Of a stretch of DNA of 9,255 nt, positions 1-6,223 are shown in pieces. The notes beneath the pieces were generated by a model. It was given only the letters and a program-made list of their open reading frames with translations, made no database searches and was not told the DNA's origin. Source of the stretch: Methylococcales bacterium (GTDB taxonomy: Bacteria; Pseudomonadota; Gammaproteobacteria; Methylococcales; Methylomonadaceae); assembly GCA_023134955.1 (NCBI GenBank), contig JAGLUC010000082.1, forward strand, positions 1 to 9,255, written 5' to 3'. The position numbers were made by a program, and so were the translations under genes. Positions within the stretch are counted from its first letter, which is position 1; each line of letters opens with the position of its first letter.

Positions 1-100
1 GCGTGGAAACAGGCGCATAGCCAGCCACGTAGCTGTTGCTACAACGCAGAAAACGGACAAAAAGACAAGTCATTTGTTGAAGTTATTTTGTGTACGTTCC

Positions 101-289
101 TTAACAGCGCCCTTGTTTTGCTAACCCTGGAGGACAATGACCTCTTGGTTTATAGTTATTATCATAAGAATCACGGTGATGGACACCTTCTAATTCAATG
201 GAGGGTGGTCTGACTTTAACTGATGGCCCCCTTACAGCACACCCAGTAACAAAAATCATTAAACTAATGATTAAAAAAGTTCTTTTCAT
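101..289 (-). CDS. Small lipoprotein of unknown function (62 aa)
   Basis: The N-terminus has two basic residues (K2, R3), a hydrophobic run at about residues 5-14, and a lipobox VTGC with the lipidated cysteine at residue 17. Processing by Lgt and signal peptidase II would therefore leave a mature peptide of about 46 residues. Residue +2 after the cysteine is Ala, which in enterobacterial Lol rules favours outer-membrane sorting (inference). The mature part is hydrophilic and Pro/Arg/His-rich. It ends in a CPPGLAK-type segment with cysteines at 52 and 62; the latter is the final residue, so a disulphide loop is possible. ATG at 289 is preceded by AAGGG at a suitable distance. I do not recognise a named family, and function is unknown. 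It is the first minus-strand gene beyond the REP-like pair and has no obvious operon partner. Confidence 0.75.
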   Translation of the reverse strand: MKRTFLIISLMIFVTGCAVRGPSVKVRPPSIELEGVHHRDSYDNNYKPRGHCPPGLAKQGRC

Positions 290-317
290 GGTTTTACCCT
301 TAATGTTGTAAATACTT

Positions 318-335
318 TATCCTTGATTAAGGATA
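318..335. promoter_or_regulatory. Small palindrome upstream of the lipoprotein gene
   Basis: TATCCTT (318-324) and AAGGATA (329-335) are perfect inverted 7-bp arms around a GATT loop. The palindrome lies about 30 bp upstream of the lipoprotein ATG at 289. It could be an operator or a 5'-leader hairpin. No convincing -10/-35 pair could be assigned around it, so the role is open. Confidence 0.35.
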
Positions 336-418
336 GATTGTCTTATTGTTTTAGTAAAGGCTGGGAGGTTAAAGTTGTGAATATTAATCGTTCCAAAAGT
401 ATTCGCAGTAATAAAAAA

Positions 419-497
419 GTAGCCTGTATGAAGTTTACCTAATATCGGGAACCGATAACTCGAATCCCCGTATTACACTTCGTTTCATAGGGGCTAC
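419..497. repeat. Inverted pair of REP-like hairpins (REPIN-like), each starting GTAG
   Basis: Unit 1 is on the + strand: GTAG at 419-422, then a hairpin at 423-449 with arms CCTGTAT and ATA-T-CGGG. Unit 2 is on the - strand: GTAG at 497-494, then a hairpin at 493-466 with arms CCCCTAT and ATA-C-GGGG. Both stems are 7 bp with one unpaired base at the same place in the 3' arm, and loops of 12-13 nt beginning GAA. The stem bases differ between units but pairing is kept. A 5' GTAG at the foot of a bulged hairpin is the hallmark of REP sequences mobilised by RAYT (TnpA-REP) transposases, and two inverted REPs make a REPIN or BIME. No RAYT gene is present here. The pair lies in the 268-bp space between the lipoprotein gene and the PHP gene. 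Nothing else there is assignable apart from the palindrome at 318-335. Confidence 0.7.
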
Positions 498-557
498 AAT
501 ATGTTTTAATAAAAGGGTCAAAATACCTGTCAGAACTTTTGGGACAGCCTCCTAGCT

Positions 558-1400
558 TCATTGATTGAATAACTCCCAAACAGGTTTAAGGTTGTCGGGT
601 AAGGGAGCCAATCGTCCAAGTTCTACCCATTTATTATCAGGGGAATGAAAATCAGAGCCTACAGATGCAGCTAATTCATATTGATTGGCATAAAGCATGG
701 CGCGTCTGATTTCGTCAGGATTGTTTCGCCCTGTGACAACTTCTATACCTTGCCCGCCAATTTCTTTAAAGTAACTTAAAAATCGGCGCATCCAGCTTGC
801 CGTCATTTTGTATCGTAAAGGGTGGGCAACTACCGCTATACCACCTGACTGGGTAATCCAGTTTACAGCTTCATGTAAATCTGCCCAGATGGTCGATACA
901 AAGGCTGATTTCCCTTTGCCTAGATAACGATCAAAGGCTTCTTGCTGAGTTGAGACATGATTTTTGGCAAGCAAAAAATTGGCAAAATGGGCGCGAGTGA
1001 CCATTCCTCCATTTGCTGCTTGTATGACAGACTCATATGCATTGGGAATCTGCCTTTTTTCTAATTTTGAAGCAATTTTTTTGGCGCGTTCAGAACGCAG
1101 AATTTGGGTGTTTTTAATACCTGATTTTAAAGCAGGGTACTCAGGGTCAATATTTAACCCTACAATATGAAAACATTTATTTTCCCAGGTGGTCGAAATT
1201 TCAATACTAGGTATTAGTCTAATATCATTTTTTTGTGCAGCCAGGGTGGCTTCTGCAAGTCCGTTGGTGGTGTCGTGATCAGTTAATGCTAATGAGGTAA
1301 CCCCCTTTTCATGGGCGCGTTGTATTAACTCGGTAGGCGATAATGTGCCATCAGACGCGGTTGAGTGACAATGTAAATCATATTTTTCTATACTGTTCAC
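558..1400 (-). CDS. rnm: PHP-domain phosphoesterase, RNase AM (Rnm/YciV/TrpH)-like
   Basis: This is a 280-aa cytoplasmic metal-dependent phosphoesterase. The PHP active-site set is complete: HCH at residues 10-12, D17, TDHD at 40-43, E67, H78, H193 (VVAHPLRY) and D250/H252 (SDFHSPD). E. coli YciV, about 293 aa, has the same architecture. It hydrolyses 3',5'-nucleotide bisphosphates and trims 5' ends of rRNA precursors as a 5'-to-3' exoribonuclease; transfer of that role is by family. The start is GTG at 1400, the only plausible initiator before the YDLHCH motif, and no good Shine-Dalgarno is visible. The first four codons (1389-1400) coincide with the terminal segment of a repeat copy, so the repeat seems to supply the initiation region. 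It lies downstream of the ABC exporter on the same strand, 223 bp apart, with the palindromic element between them. Confidence 0.88.
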   Translation of the reverse strand: MNSIEKYDLHCHSTASDGTLSPTELIQRAHEKGVTSLALTDHDTTNGLAEATLAAQKNDIRLIPSIEISTTWENKCFHIVGLNIDPEYPALKSGIKNTQILRSERAKKIASKLEKRQIPNAYESVIQAANGGMVTRAHFANFLLAKNHVSTQQEAFDRYLGKGKSAFVSTIWADLHEAVNWITQSGGIAVVAHPLRYKMTASWMRRFLSYFKEIGGQGIEVVTGRNNPDEIRRAMLYANQYELAASVGSDFHSPDNKWVELGRLAPLPDNLKPVWELFNQ

Positions 1401-1450
1401 GCTTTAAGAATACCTGTTTTTAGGGAGTAGCTTATTGTGAAGAGCTTATA
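1389..1450. repeat. Shortened copy of the 162-bp palindromic element, overlapping the rnm start
   Basis: TATACTGTTCACGC at 1389 followed by AAGAATACCT and TTTTAG aligns in direct orientation with the left arm of the full element (from 1447). It diverges gradually up to about 1436. GTGAAGAG at 1437-1444 then matches the right end of the full element (1598-1605). This reads best as an internally deleted copy that keeps both ends, abutting the full copy at a shared TATA. GTGAAGAG (1437-1444) also pairs perfectly with CTCTTCAC (1451-1458) across a 6-nt loop. Bases 1389-1400 are the first four codons of the PHP gene. Confidence 0.65.
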
Positions 1451-1608
1451 CTCTTCACGCTCAAGAATACCTCATTTTAGCATGCACCTTATCGCGATGG
1501 GCGTTGTTGTAAAGTATTGAAATAGCTTGCTGTTCCTGCTACTTTACGCCTAGCCCATCACAATAATCTACATACTAAAATGAGGTATTCTCAAACGTGA
1601 AGAGTATA
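1447..1608. repeat. 162-bp palindromic (MITE-like) element between ABC exporter and rnm
   Basis: The arms 1447-1502 and 1553-1608 are complementary over 56 positions. There are 13 perfect outer pairs (1447-1459 with 1596-1608) and 17 perfect pairs (1464-1480 with 1575-1591). Of nine mismatches, seven become G-U pairs in minus-strand RNA and two are true mismatches (1487, 1488). The centre adds GTAAAGTA (1509-1516) with TACTTTAC (1540-1547). The ends begin TATACTCTTCACG and are flanked by TA, compatible with TA-target insertion as in Correia/NEMIS-type or other Tc1/IS630-related MITEs. This is an analogy; no sequence identity is claimed. It begins 15 nt after the ABC stop codon and has no T-run typical of an intrinsic terminator. 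There is no coding potential. Confidence 0.85.
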
Positions 1609-1623
1609 TATGTAAAGAACATA

Positions 1624-3432
1624 TCATTGGTATTCCCCATAAAGTTTGGCATACAGACCATTATTGTTAATTAAAGTTGCATGTTTGCCTTGCTCACAAA
1701 TTCGCCCTTCTTCAAAAACATAAACATGGTCGGCTTGCTTTACTGCACTTAGACGATGGGCAATAATAATAGTTGTTCTGCCAGTTAAAAAATGGGTCAG
1801 AGCCTGGTGCAGTTTTTGTTCTGTTTCAGTATCCAGGGCAGAAGTGGCTTCATCTAAAATAACAACACTGGGGTTTGCTACAATCATTCTTGCAATGGCC
1901 AGTCGTTGGCGTTGCCCACCAGAAAGACGCATGCCTTGTTTGCCAACAATGGTATCTAGTCCATTATCAAGATTCGTAACGGTTTGTTTAAGTTGGGCAA
2001 TATCTAAGGCATTCCATAAGGCTTGATCAGCAATATCACGACCTAAAGTTAAATTGGCTCGGATTGAATCATTAAATAAAGCAGGGTGTTGAAGCACGGT
2101 TGCGACATGCTCACGCACCACTTCCAGGCCAATTTCAGTTATTGGTATGTCATTAAAATAAACCATGCCTTGATCTGATGGATAAAGACCAATGATGGTT
2201 TGAGCTAATGTTGATTTTCCACCGCCACTCGCTCCTACCAAAGCGACTTTTTCACCTGATTTGATGGATAAATTAATACCATTTAAAACAGCATTATCTT
2301 TGTAGCTAAAATGAAGGTCTTTAATTTTCACTGAGACTGTTTTAGCTTGTTTAAATGGATTTTTAAGATGAGGGTAGCTTGGTTCTTGTTGTAAAGCACC
2401 GAGGGTATTAATTCTGTTTAAGGCGGCCTTTGCTGCAAAAAAAGCATGTTGAATATTGAGTACTTCTTGCACAGGTGCCATCATAAACCAGAGATAACCA
2501 AAGACAGCTAACATTTGTCCAATACTCAGGTCTGAATAGAAAACCATGAGCATAGCGGTTGCTCTAAATAAATCAAAACCAAATAGAAAAATTAAAAAAC
2601 TAATTCGAGTGGCTGCATCACTTTTCCAAGAAAAAGCGGTAGAATGTGTTTTAACTAAATGTGCAGAATCTATTAATTGCTGACAATAATGTTTTTCTCT
2701 ATTACTGGCGCGTATTTGGTGAATAGCTTCAAGTGTTTCGGTTAAAGATTGTTGAAATACACTGTAAGCAGAGTTTTCTTTTGCTTTAAGGTCTTTTATT
2801 CGTGAACCGATAGTCTTGGAAAAATAAATAACCAAAGGGTTCAATAATAAAATAAACAGACCTAACTGCCAGTGCATTAACAATAAAATTATAGCCGTTC
2901 CAAAAACGGTTAATACGGCAACAAGTAATTTACTGATGGTGGAGCCAATAAAATTATCTAAAGTATCTAAATCTGTCACCATGTGAGTAACAACAGCCCC
3001 CGTGCCAAGGCTTTCATATTCTGACATGGAAATTTTTTGTAACTGATTAATCAGGTTTTTTCTAATGCGAAAAATGACATCTTTAGAGATAAATGAAAAT
3101 TGGCGGGATTGAATAATATTAAAAATATTAGCGATAATTCTGAGCAATAAGCTTAAAATTAGAATGGCAAAAATATAAGTTGCGGGTATTTGCCATTCAC
3201 TCGGAATTAAATAATTAATGGTTTCAGTGATAACGCCTGGCTTATGTAATAATACTTCATCAACCAGCAAGGGCATGAATAGAGGGACTGGAACACTGGC
3301 TAAAGTTGCAAGAACAGCAATTAAATGTGCGGTAAAAAGCTCTTTTTTGTGCGTTAATGCAATTTTATAGATGTAATTCCAAGAGTAATTTGTTGGTTTT
3401 TTTTGTGGAAATAAAGAGTTATCGCTGGGCAC
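1624..3432 (-). CDS. ABC exporter half-transporter (fused permease and ATPase), MsbA-like type
   Basis: The 602-aa protein has an N-terminal six-helix transmembrane domain (about residues 35-335) fused to a nucleotide-binding domain (about 365-600), so it should work as a homodimer in the inner membrane. ATPase motifs are complete: Walker A GASGGGKST (about 399-407), Q-loop LQHP (about 446), signature LSGGQRQRLAIARM (about 501), Walker B VVILDEATSALD (about 523) and H-loop AHRLS (about 558). The domain order and length fit the MsbA/LmrA/MdlB exporter class, but the substrate cannot be read from the sequence and neighbours do not reveal it. No C39 peptidase domain precedes the membrane part. 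The start is GTG at 3432; an in-frame TAA lies five codons upstream and there is no good Shine-Dalgarno. It is divergent from the slt-like gene. Confidence 0.9.
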   Translation of the reverse strand: MPSDNSLFPQKKPTNYSWNYIYKIALTHKKELFTAHLIAVLATLASVPVPLFMPLLVDEVLLHKPGVITETINYLIPSEWQIPATYIFAILILSLLLRIIANIFNIIQSRQFSFISKDVIFRIRKNLINQLQKISMSEYESLGTGAVVTHMVTDLDTLDNFIGSTISKLLVAVLTVFGTAIILLLMHWQLGLFILLLNPLVIYFSKTIGSRIKDLKAKENSAYSVFQQSLTETLEAIHQIRASNREKHYCQQLIDSAHLVKTHSTAFSWKSDAATRISFLIFLFGFDLFRATAMLMVFYSDLSIGQMLAVFGYLWFMMAPVQEVLNIQHAFFAAKAALNRINTLGALQQEPSYPHLKNPFKQAKTVSVKIKDLHFSYKDNAVLNGINLSIKSGEKVALVGASGGGKSTLAQTIIGLYPSDQGMVYFNDIPITEIGLEVVREHVATVLQHPALFNDSIRANLTLGRDIADQALWNALDIAQLKQTVTNLDNGLDTIVGKQGMRLSGGQRQRLAIARMIVANPSVVILDEATSALDTETEQKLHQALTHFLTGRTTIIIAHRLSAVKQADHVYVFEEGRICEQGKHATLINNNGLYAKLYGEYQ

Positions 3433-3465
3433 TGTGTGGTATTTTTAACTGGAATTAATAGAATA

Positions 3466-3471
3466 ATTATA
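3466..3471 (-). promoter_or_regulatory. Candidate -10 box for the ABC exporter gene
   Basis: On the minus strand a perfect TATAAT lies at 3471-3466, 33 nt before the GTG start, implying a short leader of roughly 25 nt. No good TTGACA-like -35 stands 16-18 bp upstream, so the promoter would be weak or factor-dependent. It is in the 92-bp divergent space shared with the slt-like gene, for which I could not pick a promoter. Confidence 0.4.
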
Positions 3472-3524
3472 ACGGTCTATGGCGTAATAAGAAAATCAGA
3501 TGTTTATTTATAGATTAATTAATA

Positions 3525-5576
3525 ATGAGATTTAACATAGTTAGCGTATGTTTACTATTTTTTGTACTATCTACACAAACGGTAGTTGCAGCTAAGTATA
3601 CATTAGAAAATCGACGGAATGAGTTATTTAGCATAATAGAGGTTGAAACTCCAGAACCCGTAACAGTTGAAGAAGTTAAGCCTGTCGAAGTTAAAACACA
3701 ACAAGTAAAAAAAACCTTACCTCCTGTTTTAGAATATGTAGTTGAAGACCAAAGAAAGTTATTTTTTCTGGCTGAAAGATTAATCAGAAAAAAAAATCAT
3801 GCTTTGTTTTTTAAGTTATCTGAGCGCTTGAAAGATTATCCGCTGCATCCCTATTTGCAGTATCAATGGTTAAAAGTCAATTTAAATCAAAACAAAAAAG
3901 TTAAAGCTTTCTTAACTAACTTTCCAAATACACGTTATGCAGGTTTGTTAAATTTTAAATGGCTAATGTATCTGGCTAAATATAAAAAATGGCCGATGTT
4001 CCTTAAGCAATATAGTTCCACCAGTAATATAAAACTGCAATGTTTTTATTACCAGGCCAAGTACAATACAGGAGCAAGAAATGAGGCGTTAGTGGGCGCA
4101 AAAAAACTATGGAAGACGGGTGAATCTTTGCCGAGTGAGTGCAATGCTATTTTTAAGGCGTTAACAAAATCACCACTATTTACACAAGATCTTTTGTGGC
4201 ATAGATTAGGTGCAGCATTAAAGAATAAAAAAATACCATTAGCAAGGTATGTCAAACGGCTAATGAATAATAAAAATCAAGATATTGCAACATTTTGGTT
4301 GCAAACTCATTCAAATCCTTTATTGATTGAAAAGCAAACATTGTTAGATAAAACAAAGTCTCAAGCAGGTTCAATTTTTGCTCATGGTGTAGATCGCATG
4401 GCAAGCAAAAATCTCACTAAAGCGATTAGTCTTTGGGACGCTAGAAAAAATGATTTTGAAATAGATTCAAATAAGCTAGGTAGCATTGAGAAAAGGTTGG
4501 CGATGGCACTGGCTTTTCGTAGAAATGAAGGGGCATATAGCCGTTTAAGTCAGATTAAAAAACCTGATAAAACTATCCAGGAATGGCGTGTTCGTGCAGC
4601 CTTACGTATGCAAAACTGGGCTTATGTTGAACAAGCCATTTTAGATTTAACTGAAGATATTAAGAAAAAAGATAAATGGCAATATTGGTTGGCGAGGTCG
4701 CTGGAAAATACAAATAAACCCAAAATTGCTAACTTTATATTTAGTCATTTATCAAAAGATAGAAGTTTTTACGGGTATTTGTCAGCCGATAAGCTTAAAA
4801 AAACTTATCAGTTGTCTGATCGCCCTGTTCAAGTCACCGATGAAATGATGACACAACTCAAACAAAAGACAGATTTTCGTGTTGTTACTGAGTTGATTGA
4901 AGTGAATAAAAGACAGGAGGCAAGAAGGCAATGGTGGTACGCAGTTAAGAAGCTAACTGATAAAGATATTATTATTGCGGCTAAATATGCTGAACAACTA
5001 AAGTGGAAGCAAGTGGCTATTTTTACCATCGCTAAAGCAAAATATTGGGATGATGTTTCTTTAAGATTCCCTATGGCTTATGAACAACAAGTGCATAAAA
5101 ATGCACAGGTACAAAAACTGGATTCAGCGGTTATTTTTGGACTGATTCGTCGTGAAAGTGCCTTTAATCAATATGCCCATTCGCCTGTTGGTGCAAAAGG
5201 TTTGATGCAGATAATGCCGAAAACGGGGCGACAAATTGCTAGAGAGTTAAAGGAAAGGTGGCGCGGGAAAAACAATTTATTTAACCCGGAAGTAAATCTT
5301 AAATATGGCTCTTATTATTATAAACAATTGTTAAATCAGTTTGATGGGCATTATGCTTTAGCTGCGGCTGCTTACAATGCAGGGCCTCATCGGGTCAAAA
5401 AGTGGTTGCCAGAAGAAAATGCAATGGCTGCAGATATCTGGGTTGAAACCATACCGTATAAGGAAACAAGGGCGTATGTATCAGCCGTTTTAACTTATGC
5501 TTTGATTTATCAAAAGAAGTTAAAGAAAAACCTTTTGAGTATGAAAGACTTTATGAAGGATGTTGCTCCAGATTAA
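3525..5576 (+). CDS. slt: Soluble lytic murein transglycosylase, Slt70-type
   Basis: The 683-aa periplasmic enzyme would cleave the MurNAc-GlcNAc bond of peptidoglycan to give 1,6-anhydromuropeptides. A signal peptide covers residues 1-23, with likely cleavage after VVAA and before K24; there is no lipobox. Residues about 70-510 form the helical superhelix seen in Slt70 (DYPLHPYLQYQWL is a typical Slt70 segment). The C-terminal SLT domain (about 525-660) has the catalytic glutamate E544 in RRESAFN, then GAKGLMQIMP and AAYNAGP. The length is slightly above E. coli Slt (645 aa). Part of the excess is a Val/Pro/Glu/Lys-rich segment at about residues 39-67, between the signal peptide and the helical domain. 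ATG at 3525 lacks a clear Shine-Dalgarno, but the signal peptide begins right there. Slt is transcribed towards fabA, 120 bp away. Confidence 0.93.
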   Translation: MRFNIVSVCLLFFVLSTQTVVAAKYTLENRRNELFSIIEVETPEPVTVEEVKPVEVKTQQVKKTLPPVLEYVVEDQRKLFFLAERLIRKKNHALFFKLSERLKDYPLHPYLQYQWLKVNLNQNKKVKAFLTNFPNTRYAGLLNFKWLMYLAKYKKWPMFLKQYSSTSNIKLQCFYYQAKYNTGARNEALVGAKKLWKTGESLPSECNAIFKALTKSPLFTQDLLWHRLGAALKNKKIPLARYVKRLMNNKNQDIATFWLQTHSNPLLIEKQTLLDKTKSQAGSIFAHGVDRMASKNLTKAISLWDARKNDFEIDSNKLGSIEKRLAMALAFRRNEGAYSRLSQIKKPDKTIQEWRVRAALRMQNWAYVEQAILDLTEDIKKKDKWQYWLARSLENTNKPKIANFIFSHLSKDRSFYGYLSADKLKKTYQLSDRPVQVTDEMMTQLKQKTDFRVVTELIEVNKRQEARRQWWYAVKKLTDKDIIIAAKYAEQLKWKQVAIFTIAKAKYWDDVSLRFPMAYEQQVHKNAQVQKLDSAVIFGLIRRESAFNQYAHSPVGAKGLMQIMPKTGRQIARELKERWRGKNNLFNPEVNLKYGSYYYKQLLNQFDGHYALAAAAYNAGPHRVKKWLPEENAMAADIWVETIPYKETRAYVSAVLTYALIYQKKLKKNLLSMKDFMKDVAPD

Positions 5577-5650
5577 GCTCTGTTTTGTAAAAAAAGACTG
5601 TAACACTGGATTTTCCTTGTTAAAAATTTCCGTAGAAAGATTGTGCAATG

Positions 5651-5656
5651 TATAAT
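5651..5656 (+). promoter_or_regulatory. Candidate -10 box for fabA-fabB
   Basis: A perfect TATAAT at 5651-5656 lies 40 nt before the fabA ATG, giving a plausible leader of about 33 nt. A matching -35 at 16-18 bp is not evident, so an activator may be needed; E. coli fabA is activated by FadR. I did not recognise a FadR or FabR operator here. The 120-bp slt-fabA space has no obvious intrinsic terminator. Confidence 0.45.
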
Positions 5657-5696
5657 GCTTCACATTTATTTGAAGAATTAACTAGGTAGCCACTTA

Positions 5697-6212
5697 ATGG
5701 AAAAACAGCAAAGCTTTACGCGCGAGGAATTATTACAGTCTGGAAGAGGGGAGTTATATGGTCCTGAAAACGCGCAATTGCCACTTCCAAATATGCTAAT
5801 GATAGATCGAATTACTCATATGTCTGATAAAGGTGGGGAATTTGATAAAGGTGAAATTATTGCAGAATTAGATATTACACCTGATTTGTGGTTTTTTGAT
5901 TGTCATTTCCAAGGTGATCCGGTTATGCCAGGATGTTTAGGTCTTGATGCTATGTGGCAATTGATTGGCTTTCACTTGTGCTGGTTAGGTGGGCCTGGTA
6001 AAGGTCGCGCATTAGGCTGTGGTGAAGTTAAATTTACCGGACAAGTCTTACCTACGGCTAAAAAAGTGGTTTATAAAATTGATCTTAAACGTGTGATTAT
6101 GCGTAAATTAGTTATGGGTGTTGCAGATGCAACGATGGAAGTAGATGGTAAAGTCATTTATACCGCAAAAGATTTAAGAGTTGGTTTGTTTACTTCAACC
6201 AAAGATTTCTAG
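5697..6212 (+). CDS. fabA: 3-hydroxydecanoyl-ACP dehydratase/isomerase FabA
   Basis: FabA dehydrates 3-hydroxydecanoyl-ACP and isomerises trans-2- to cis-3-decenoyl-ACP, the branch point of anaerobic unsaturated fatty acid synthesis, in the cytoplasm. The protein has 171 residues (E. coli 172) and a single hot-dog domain. The catalytic pair is seen at the same numbers as in E. coli: H70 in FFDCHFQGDPVMPG and D84 in CLGLDAMWQL. Start ATG at 5697 is preceded by AGGT at 5684-5687, nine bases away. It is followed by fabB after 11 bp, so the two are almost certainly co-transcribed. The match along the whole length makes FabZ or another dehydratase very unlikely. Confidence 0.98.
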   Translation: MEKQQSFTREELLQSGRGELYGPENAQLPLPNMLMIDRITHMSDKGGEFDKGEIIAELDITPDLWFFDCHFQGDPVMPGCLGLDAMWQLIGFHLCWLGGPGKGRALGCGEVKFTGQVLPTAKKVVYKIDLKRVIMRKLVMGVADATMEVDGKVIYTAKDLRVGLFTSTKDF

Positions 6213-6216
6213 GGGA
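6211..6216 (+). promoter_or_regulatory. fabB ribosome binding site overlapping the fabA stop codon
   Basis: AGGGGA at 6211-6216 shares its first two bases with the fabA TAG stop (6210-6212) and stands seven bases before ATG at 6224. This decides the fabB start: the in-frame TTG at 6218 is only one base from the site and cannot use it. The overlap suggests translational coupling of FabB to FabA. Confidence 0.8.
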
Positions 6217-6223
6217 ATTGTCA

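Noticed and set aside
1..73. Minus-strand open frame from ATG at 73 running off the left edge
   Set aside because: There are only about 24 codons, no ribosome site, and the region is full of inverted repeats; too little to call a partial gene.
419..497. CRISPR-like or tRNA-like structure
   Set aside because: There are only two units, in inverted orientation, with no spacer periodicity and no cloverleaf; the REP interpretation fits better.
527..552. CTGTC...GACAG inverted repeat followed by CTCC, resembling an IS end or a terminator for rnm
   Set aside because: The arms are only 5 bp, there is no U-run in the gene direction, and no partner end or transposase remnant is visible.
964..1170. 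68-codon + strand open frame
   Set aside because: It lies wholly antisense inside the conserved PHP gene and has no recognisable protein features; a shadow frame.
1844..2026. 60-codon + strand open frame
   Set aside because: It is antisense to the ATPase motifs (Walker B and signature) of the ABC exporter; a shadow frame.
4049..4255. 68-codon - strand open frame
   Set aside because: It is antisense inside slt, with no ribosome site or family features.
4829..5029. 66-codon - strand open frame, hydrophobic and Cys/Ser-rich
   Set aside because: It is antisense inside slt; its composition follows from the Lys/Glu-rich coding strand.
6218..6223. TTG start two codons upstream for fabB
   Set aside because: It is one base from the ribosome site, and the E. 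coli protein begins at the MKR equivalent; ATG at 6224 is the better start.
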